Shown here: positions 1-5,031 of the stretch, one piece after another
Numbering within the stretch: position 1 is the stretch's first letter
How the letters are laid out: each line of letters starts with the position of its first letter
Origin: JAAYLC01 sp964636665
Lineage (GTDB): Bacteria > Bacteroidota > Bacteroidia > Flavobacteriales > Flavobacteriaceae
Assembly (NCBI GenBank): GCA_964636665.1
Contig: CAZWVT010000081.1
Coordinates: 1 to 6,153, forward strand
Direction: 5' to 3'
DNA length: 6,153 nucleotides
Made by a program: the position numbers and the translations under genes
The notes under the pieces: generated by a model
The model's database searches: none
The model's input: the letters and a program-made list of their open reading frames with translations, nothing else
What the model was told of the DNA's origin: nothing

Positions 1-897
1 ATGTATGTAAATGGAACTTTAGCTGTTCATGCCACTGTGTTTTCTGAAGTTTTTACGCATTCACAATACATTGCATTAAAAACAAAAGACGCCATTGTTG
101 ATCGTTTTCGAGACCGAGAAGGGAAACGTCCCAATGTGGATGTAGATCATCCGAGCTTGCGTATCAACGTTCATATCGACCGAAATATTTGTACAGTTTC
201 TTTAGACAGTTCGGGAGAATCGTTGCACAAACGCGGCTATAAAGTTGAAAATACGCTTGCGCCTATCAATGAAGTCTTGGCTGCCGGAATTATTATGCTT
301 TCGGGATGGAACGGGCAATGTGATTTCTTAGACCCGATGTGCGGCAGTGGAACTTTTTTAACGGAAGCTGCGATGATAGCGTGCAATATTCCGCCAAATA
401 TCAACCGCGATGAATTTGGTTTTGAATTGTGGCAGGATTTTGATTTGGATTTGTACGAAACAATAGAAGCAGCGGCTTTAAAAAGAGCAAGAGATTTTCC
501 ATTTAAAATATACGGTTACGATAATGACGTAACTGCCGTTCGTAAAGCGAAAGAAAATGTAAAAAGTGCCAATCTTCAAGATTTTATCGAGGTTCACCGC
601 AAAGATTTTTTAGAAAGCAAAAAAGAAACCGGTAAGCCGATGTATTTGGTTTTTAATCCGCCGTATGACGAACGTTTGTCGGTTCGTGATATCACGGAAT
701 TGTACAAAAATATCGGAAATACTTTAAAAAGAAATTATCCCGGAACCCAAGCATGGATGATTACTTCAAATTTGGAAGCATTGAAATTTGTAGGGTTAAG
801 ACCTTCAAAACGGATTAAATTATTCAACGGAAAATTGGAAGCGCGATTGGTGCGATATGAAATGTATGAAGGAAGTAAAAAAGCTAATAAAAACTAA
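1..897 (+). CDS. rlmL: RlmL-type 23S rRNA guanine-N2 methyltransferase, 5' end missing
   Basis: Class I SAM-dependent RNA methyltransferase related to the N-terminal half of E. coli RlmL, which makes m2G2445 in 23S rRNA in the cytoplasm. Visible: the end of the THUMP region (residues 1-60), the linker motif SLDSSGESLHKRGY (67-80), SAM-binding motif I DPMCGSGTFLTEAA (111-124) and the catalytic motif NPPYDERL (219-226). Flavobacterial homologues are about 385-390 residues, so roughly 85-95 N-terminal residues (ferredoxin-like and early THUMP part) are absent. The ATG at base 1 is most likely an internal Met, and the gene begins outside the window. The protein ends soon after the methyltransferase fold, so the second (RlmK, m7G) domain of the 702-residue enterobacterial fusion is not present. 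Its stop overlaps the stop of the convergent gene by 4 bp. The family call is firm; the exact target base is inferred from the family. Confidence 0.9.
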   Translation: MYVNGTLAVHATVFSEVFTHSQYIALKTKDAIVDRFRDREGKRPNVDVDHPSLRINVHIDRNICTVSLDSSGESLHKRGYKVENTLAPINEVLAAGIIMLSGWNGQCDFLDPMCGSGTFLTEAAMIACNIPPNINRDEFGFELWQDFDLDLYETIEAAALKRARDFPFKIYGYDNDVTAVRKAKENVKSANLQDFIEVHRKDFLESKKETGKPMYLVFNPPYDERLSVRDITELYKNIGNTLKRNYPGTQAWMITSNLEALKFVGLRPSKRIKLFNGKLEARLVRYEMYEGSKKANKN

Positions 898-1625
898 TCC
901 TCTTCACCTGAAATTGCTGCCGTCCGTTTCTTTTTTAACAGCGGAATTCGATAGGAAATGCTATATCCGTAACCAACTCCAAAGTTGCTAAAATCGTAAG
1001 TTCTGTTAAATCCCGGAACGTATAAATTGGCAAAATTATCAGGTGCTTTTTCTGAAATACTCAGCTTTAATTGAACGTTTAAGGACAAGTAAATGTTTTT
1101 GAGAACTTCTGCTTTTACGCTTACGATTAACTCCGTCCAATGTGCATTTAATCCTGTAAATTCAGCGGAATTGTAAACGGGTTCTGAGGGAAAAATCGGA
1201 TTGGTTGTATAAACCCGATAATGCAACATTTCCTGTTTGAAAGTTGAAAATCCATAACGAAATCCAATGCTGATGGCGTTATCCATTCCTTTCCAATTTT
1301 CATAAGCATTAAAATCAAAACCAAATTTGCCGTAATTTCCCGAAGCTTTTGCCGAAACATAAGCTTCTTCCCAAACATTGCTTTCATTTCCCAATTCTGC
1401 AGCAAGATAGAATTTTTTAGAAATACGGAGATCGCCTTGAATTTCAAAACCCGTGTAATTTTCTTCAAAAAGACTACGCCCGATTTTTACCAAATCAGTT
1501 CCAACCCGAAGTCCGTAAACGTCAGTCGTGGGAACTGTATCGTTAATCGTCGGATTGTTTTGTGCGAATAAAGAAGCACAAACAAAAAAACTAATGATAA
1601 ATAATAAGGTGTGCTTCATTTTCAT
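894..1625 (-). CDS. Secreted beta-rich envelope protein, DUF6048-like
   Basis: Function unknown. The 243-residue protein starts with a signal peptide: K2/K4, a hydrophobic core at about 6-20 (LLFIISFFVCASLF), then likely cleavage after A21, leaving Q22 first, which matches the Bacteroidota preference for Gln at +1. The mature part is rich in Tyr/Phe/Gly with alternating polar and apolar residues, for example 59-78, 97-109, 117-127, 164-189 and 215-229, as in a small outer-membrane beta-barrel. The last strand (GVGYGYSISYRIPL) is followed by a charged tail KKKRTAAISGEED instead of ending on an aromatic residue, which is atypical for a barrel. From memory it resembles the flavobacterial DUF6048 family found beside rlmD. 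It is the last gene of the rlmD operon; its start lies 35 bp inside the upstream lipoprotein gene, which implies translational coupling. A second in-frame ATG at 1619 would also give a working signal peptide. Barrel topology is inference. Confidence 0.8.
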   Translation of the reverse strand: MKMKHTLLFIISFFVCASLFAQNNPTINDTVPTTDVYGLRVGTDLVKIGRSLFEENYTGFEIQGDLRISKKFYLAAELGNESNVWEEAYVSAKASGNYGKFGFDFNAYENWKGMDNAISIGFRYGFSTFKQEMLHYRVYTTNPIFPSEPVYNSAEFTGLNAHWTELIVSVKAEVLKNIYLSLNVQLKLSISEKAPDNFANLYVPGFNRTYDFSNFGVGYGYSISYRIPLLKKKRTAAISGEED

Positions 1626-2094
1626 TGGTTATGGAATCTTTTTTTACAGTAATGGCATCAATCCAAGAAAGATTTCCTGCGCGATTGGAAACATTTAAAT
1701 CATAAAACTCAGAACGAAAACCGCAAGCCCTGTTTACATAAATATCGTTTCTGTCATAAGAAAAAGACAAACGGTTTTGATAAACTAAAGTATCTGTATC
1801 GCTGATTACAATTTTCTCAAATAAATAATCGGTTTGATTTGAATTTACGTTCAAAGGCAAACTAATCGAATCTGTGGTAGCGGGTGAGAATGCTACCGTT
1901 TGACTTTCATCATCGACAAGTATTTTCAAGTTTTCAACACTTTTTCGCAAATCGGGTTCTTGGGAATTGTGAAAAAGAATTGAAATATTTGGCGTAACTC
2001 CGGTATTTTCAGGACATAAATCATCTCGTGTACAACCGGCGATGAAAAAAGCTGTAAACAATATAAGCGCAAAAAAATTGAAAAGATTTTTCAT
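1591..2094 (-). CDS. Small lipoprotein, DUF6452-like, probably surface or outer-membrane anchored
   Basis: Function unknown. The 167-residue protein has a lipoprotein signal peptide: K2, hydrophobic stretch at about 4-18, lipobox FIAGC with lipidated C21. The residues after the cysteine are TRDDL, a basic residue followed by two acidic ones, resembling the lipoprotein export signal that sends lipoproteins to the cell surface in Capnocytophaga and Flavobacterium. Two further cysteines, C27 and C124 (in RACGF), could form a disulfide in the mature protein. The rest looks beta-rich, with many Asp/Ser/Asn and no known catalytic motif. The pattern CTRDDLCPE, then a beta region and a late CGF, fits the DUF6452 family as I remember it. 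Its ATG follows the rlmD TAA with no gap, and its 3' end overlaps the next gene by 35 bp, so it is the middle gene of a coupled operon. It probably partners the downstream envelope protein (inference). Confidence 0.83.
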   Translation of the reverse strand: MKNLFNFFALILFTAFFIAGCTRDDLCPENTGVTPNISILFHNSQEPDLRKSVENLKILVDDESQTVAFSPATTDSISLPLNVNSNQTDYLFEKIVISDTDTLVYQNRLSFSYDRNDIYVNRACGFRSEFYDLNVSNRAGNLSWIDAITVKKDSITNENEAHLIIYH

Positions 2095-3513
2095 TTAGAG
2101 CAAATCGCGTTTCTTCAAAAGTACAATATTTTCTACGTGATGTGTTTGCGGAAACATATCAACAGGTTGGACTTTTTCTACTTTATATTTTTCGTCAAGA
2201 ATGGCGAGGTCTCGTGCTTGTGTTGCGCTGTTGCAACTTACATACACGATTTTTGGAGCTTCAATAATCAATAATTGTTGAACCACATCCGGATGCATGC
2301 CATCGCGCGGCGGATCCGTAATAATTACATCCGGAATCCCGTGGGTTGCGATAAAATCGTCATTGAAAACCTTTCTCATATCGCCCACATAAAATTCTAC
2401 ATTATCAATTTTATTGAGTTCGGCATTCGCTCTTGCAGCTTCGATAGCCTCAGGAACAGATTCTATTCCAATTACTTTTCTTGCTTTTTTGGCTATAAAT
2501 TGCGCAATGGTTCCCGTACCTGTATAAAGGTCAAAAACTGTTTCGTTTCCTGTAAGTCCGGCAAAACCTCGTGTGATTTTGTAAAGTTCATACGCTTGAT
2601 TGCTGTTGGTTTGATAAAAAGATTTTGCATTAATCATAAATTGCAATCCTTCCATTTCCTCCGTGATAAAATCTTTTCCGGCGTAAGTATGTATGTCTAA
2701 ATCGTAAAGCGTATCGTTTTGTTTCGGATTAATTGTATAAAGCAACGAAGTGATTTCAGGAAATTTTTGCTGAATCGCATCCATCAGGCTTTCACGAGCA
2801 TTTTTGTCATCGTAAAAAAACTGAATGAGCACCATGATTTCTTTGGTAGAAGTAATACGAATCATCATCGTACGCAGCAATCCCGATTGTTCACGAAGAT
2901 TAAAAAACGGAAGCTTAAGTTTTTCGGCGATTTCTTTTACAAAATTCCGAATGGCATTGCTCGGGTCTTCTTGCAAATAACATTCTTTGATATCGATGAT
3001 TTTATCCCACATTTTCGGAACGTGGAAACCCAATGCATTTTTATTGTGAATCGTTTCCTTGCTGTTAATTTGTTCCAGCGTGAGCCATTTGTTGTCGCTA
3101 AATGAAAATTCCATTTTATTCCGATAAAAATAGATTTTCTCCGAACCGACAATCGGCAGCGTTTCGGGAAGTTCGATTTTTCCGATACGTTTTAGATTCT
3201 GTTCAACTTCGCGTTGTTTGTATTCCAATTGGAATTCATATCCCATATCTTGCCATTTGCATCCGCCGCAAACTCCGAAATAAGGACAAACAGGCGTTAT
3301 TCGTTTGCTGGAAAGATTAGAAAAAGATATAGCTCGACCTTCATAAAATCCTTTTTTCTTTTTGAAAATTTGAACGGTTGCCACATCGCCGGGAACGGCA
3401 TTTTCTATAAACACCACGCGGCCATCCGGAGATTTTGCCACAGCTTTTCCCTTAGCGGCAGCATCGGTAACTTGGAGATCTTCAAAAACGATTCTTTGTT
3501 TCTTCTTTTTCAT
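2095..3513 (-). CDS. rlmD: 23S rRNA (uracil-1939-C5)-methyltransferase RlmD
   Basis: Transfers a methyl group from SAM to C5 of uracil 1939 of 23S rRNA (E. coli numbering). Domain order: an N-terminal TRAM domain (about 8-62), a [4Fe-4S] ligand set C76-X5-C82-X2-C85 plus C178, a central RNA-binding region, then the Rossmann methyltransferase domain. Key motifs: KSFYQTNSNQA (297-307), SAM motif I DLYTGTGTIAQF (328-339), DPPRDGMH (400-407), catalytic cysteine C427 in YVSCNSAT, and the likely general base E461 in HHVENIVLL. The Cys-to-Glu spacing of 34 is close to that in E. coli RumA (35). All iron-sulfur and catalytic residues are kept and the 472-residue length is normal for flavobacteria. 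The start is the first in-frame ATG before the TRAM domain, five bases downstream of a TATTTTTG promoter box. It is the first gene of an operon with two envelope genes. A sister TrmA/RlmC-type target cannot be fully excluded by reading alone. Confidence 0.93.
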   Translation of the reverse strand: MKKKKQRIVFEDLQVTDAAAKGKAVAKSPDGRVVFIENAVPGDVATVQIFKKKKGFYEGRAISFSNLSSKRITPVCPYFGVCGGCKWQDMGYEFQLEYKQREVEQNLKRIGKIELPETLPIVGSEKIYFYRNKMEFSFSDNKWLTLEQINSKETIHNKNALGFHVPKMWDKIIDIKECYLQEDPSNAIRNFVKEIAEKLKLPFFNLREQSGLLRTMMIRITSTKEIMVLIQFFYDDKNARESLMDAIQQKFPEITSLLYTINPKQNDTLYDLDIHTYAGKDFITEEMEGLQFMINAKSFYQTNSNQAYELYKITRGFAGLTGNETVFDLYTGTGTIAQFIAKKARKVIGIESVPEAIEAARANAELNKIDNVEFYVGDMRKVFNDDFIATHGIPDVIITDPPRDGMHPDVVQQLLIIEAPKIVYVSCNSATQARDLAILDEKYKVEKVQPVDMFPQTHHVENIVLLKKRDLL

Positions 3514-3643
3514 AGTCGCAAAAATAGAATATTTGTTAGGTTTAATAGCGGATTAAGATAAAAAGACAACGATATTTAGTAATTTGCGGGCGGAAAACTT
3601 TTCAGAAAAAACAAAATTCAGAAATATAATTTTATAGAAATCT
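3514..3643. promoter_or_regulatory. Divergent intergenic region between rlmD and rocD
   Basis: This 130-bp AT-rich gap must carry promoters for both directions. On the plus strand TAATTTG at 3580-3586 approximates the Bacteroidota -7 box (the strict eight-base form is one base longer) and would give a rocD leader of roughly 50 bases; no matching -33 TTG is visible. TTCAGAAA occurs twice as a direct repeat (3601-3608 and 3617-3624), spaced 16 bp start to start, between that box and the rocD start; it could be an operator or chance. No clear Shine-Dalgarno precedes rocD, only an A-rich leader, as is usual in this phylum. No hairpin terminator or small gene is seen. Confidence 0.45.
3519..3526 (-). 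promoter_or_regulatory. Possible -7 promoter box for the rlmD operon
   Basis: Read on the minus strand this is TATTTTTG, an exact match to the Bacteroidota -7 consensus TAnnTTTG. It ends only five bases before the rlmD ATG, so a transcript would be leaderless or nearly so. I see no TTG at the matching -33 distance (about 19-21 bp upstream), which lowers confidence. Confidence 0.35.
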
Positions 3644-4885
3644 ATGTCACAAATTGAAAAAATTTCTTCGGAAGAAGCCATTGCCAGAGAGAAAAAATAC
3701 GGAGCACACAATTACGAACCTTTGCCGGTTGTATTGAATCGCGGTGAAGGTGTCTATGTTTGGGATGTTGAGGGGAAACGTTATTTTGATTTTCTTTCGG
3801 CTTATTCTGCTGTAAATCAAGGGCATTGTCATTCTAAGATTATTGATGCCATGACGCGGCAATCGCAAACATTAACGCTGACTTCACGCGCATTTTACAA
3901 CGATATGCTTGGGAAATTTGAGGAATATGCTTGCAAATATTTTGGATTCGACAAATTGCTGCCGATGAATACCGGAGCCGAAGCTGTAGAAACTGCTTTA
4001 AAAATAAGCCGTCGTTGGGGATATGAGAAAAAAGGAATCGATGAAAACAATGCGGAAATCATCGTTTGTGAAAATAATTTCCACGGTCGGACAACGACCA
4101 TCATTTCATTTAGCAACGATCCGGAAGCAAGAAAAAATTTCGGACCTTACACCAAAGGATTTATCAAAGTTGAATACGACAATCTCGATGCTCTTGAAGA
4201 AACCCTAAAAAACAACAAAAATGTGGTAGGTTTTCTTGTGGAACCCATTCAGGGAGAAGCCGGAGTTTATGTGCCGTCAGACGGATATTTAAAAGCTGCC
4301 AAAGCATTGTGCGAACAATATAACGTACTTTTTATTGCCGATGAAATCCAAACGGGAATTGCGCGTACCGGAAAACTTTTGGCTTGTCAGCATGAAGATG
4401 TAAAACCGGATATTTTAATTTTAGGAAAAGCCTTGAGTGGCGGCGCTTATCCGGTTTCGGCTGTGCTTTCAGACAATGAAATTATGGAAGTCATTACGCC
4501 CGGTTCTCACGGTTCAACGTTTGGGGGAAATCCGATTGCAGCAGCCGTTGGAATCGCTGCATTGGAAGTCGTTGAAGAAGAAAATCTTGCAGAAAATGCC
4601 GATAAATTAGGAACTATTTTTCGGGAAAAACTCAATGATTATATTGAAAAGAGCAATATCGTCAAACTCGTACGCGGAAAAGGACTGTTAAACGCCATCG
4701 TAATCAATGATTCTTCCGAAAGTGATACGGCGTGGAATATTTGCTTGGCACTTAGAGACAACGGTTTGTTGGCAAAACCCACTCACGGGAATATCATTCG
4801 TTTTGCACCGCCTTTGGTCATGAATGAAGAACAGCTTGAGGAATGCATTTCTATCATCATTAAAACTTTGGAAAGCTTTGAATAG
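3644..4885 (+). CDS. rocD: Ornithine--oxo-acid transaminase (ornithine aminotransferase)
   Basis: Pyridoxal-phosphate enzyme of fold type I, class III aminotransferase family. It converts L-ornithine plus 2-oxoglutarate to glutamate-5-semialdehyde plus glutamate, linking arginine/ornithine breakdown with proline and glutamate. Visible residues: the PLP lysine K262 in LGKALSGGAYPVSAVL, D233 in IADEIQTG contacting the pyridine nitrogen, the phosphate-binding stretch NTGAEAVETA (109-118), and FHGRT (146-150). Residues matching those that define ornithine specificity in human OAT are present: Y24 (human Y55), Y54 (Y85), R149 (R180), E205 (E235) and R386 (R413). These separate it from acetylornithine and GABA aminotransferases. 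The length of 413 is normal for cytoplasmic bacterial forms. The ATG gives the expected N-terminus just before the conserved YGAHNYEPLP. It is divergent from rlmD, and the hairpins at its 3' end indicate a single-gene transcript. Confidence 0.96.
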   Translation: MSQIEKISSEEAIAREKKYGAHNYEPLPVVLNRGEGVYVWDVEGKRYFDFLSAYSAVNQGHCHSKIIDAMTRQSQTLTLTSRAFYNDMLGKFEEYACKYFGFDKLLPMNTGAEAVETALKISRRWGYEKKGIDENNAEIIVCENNFHGRTTTIISFSNDPEARKNFGPYTKGFIKVEYDNLDALEETLKNNKNVVGFLVEPIQGEAGVYVPSDGYLKAAKALCEQYNVLFIADEIQTGIARTGKLLACQHEDVKPDILILGKALSGGAYPVSAVLSDNEIMEVITPGSHGSTFGGNPIAAAVGIAALEVVEEENLAENADKLGTIFREKLNDYIEKSNIVKLVRGKGLLNAIVINDSSESDTAWNICLALRDNGLLAKPTHGNIIRFAPPLVMNEEQLEECISIIIKTLESFE

Positions 4886-4903
4886 CAAAGTTTTATCTTT
4901 TTT
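4861..4903 (+). repeat. Inverted repeat over the rocD stop codon followed by a T-run
   Basis: The arms TAAAACTTTG (4861-4870) and CAAAGTTTTA (4886-4895) are perfect 10-bp inverted repeats with a 15-base loop holding the TAG stop (4883-4885) and the palindrome AAAGCTTT (4872-4879). Six T follow at 4898-4903. It looks like a weak, AT-rich first terminator or a 3'-end stability hairpin; the stem has only two G-C pairs, so its effect is uncertain. Confidence 0.5.
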
Positions 4904-4912
4904 AATTTTAAG

Positions 4913-4940
4913 AAAGCTCTTGGTGACGGGAGCTTTTTTT
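4913..4940 (+). terminator. Intrinsic terminator of rocD
   Basis: The stem AAAGCTCTTG (4913-4922) pairs with CGGGAGCTTT (4927-4936): eight Watson-Crick pairs and two G-T wobbles, closed by a GTGA loop of the stable GNRA type. A run of seven T (4934-4940) follows on the right side. It sits 27 bases after the rocD stop and before the promoter of the next gene, so it separates the two transcription units. Confidence 0.88.
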
Positions 4941-4977
4941 ATTTTAATTGAAGAATATTTATTTATTGCAATTCATT

Positions 4978-5008
4978 TTGGTTTTCCTTAACTTTTACAC
5001 TAATTTCG
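4978..5008 (+). promoter_or_regulatory. Bacteroidota-type promoter for the glycosyltransferase gene
   Basis: TTG at 4978-4980 (a -33 element) is followed after 20 bp by TAATTTCG at 5001-5008, which fits the -7 consensus TAnnTTTG with one mismatch. The predicted transcription start is near 5013-5016, giving a short leader of about 16-19 bases before the ATG at 5032. Its position just after the rocD terminator supports it. Confidence 0.6.
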
Positions 5009-5031
5009 CCACGCTTCTACTAACCGACACT

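Noticed and set aside
1..3. ATG at the first base as the true start of the methyltransferase
   Set aside because: The family needs about 90 more N-terminal residues; the reading begins mid-THUMP, so this is most likely an internal Met at the window edge. A genuinely truncated gene cannot be excluded without the upstream sequence.
655..678. NPPYDERL in place of the NPPYGERL of E. coli-type RlmL
   Set aside because: The catalytic NPPY is intact and the Asp variant appears familiar from flavobacterial homologues, so it is likely a clade feature and not a defect.
901..950. Possible terminator hairpin (GCTG...CAGC with a T-run) after the RlmL-type gene
   Set aside because: Only four paired bases around a long loop, inside the opposing coding sequence; too weak to call.
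1148..1468. A 106-codon minus-strand frame inside the DUF6048-like gene
   Set aside because: Alternative frame of a better supported gene with a signal peptide; no start context or domain of its own.
3076..3288. Possible loss of the iron-sulfur cluster in RlmD
   Set aside because: All four ligands are present (C76, C82, C85, C178) with the expected spacing.
2275..3561. Several plus-strand open frames (61 to 141 codons) opposite rlmD
   Set aside because: They lie antisense to a gene with full catalytic motifs, have compositions typical of reverse-strand translation and show no recognisable domains.
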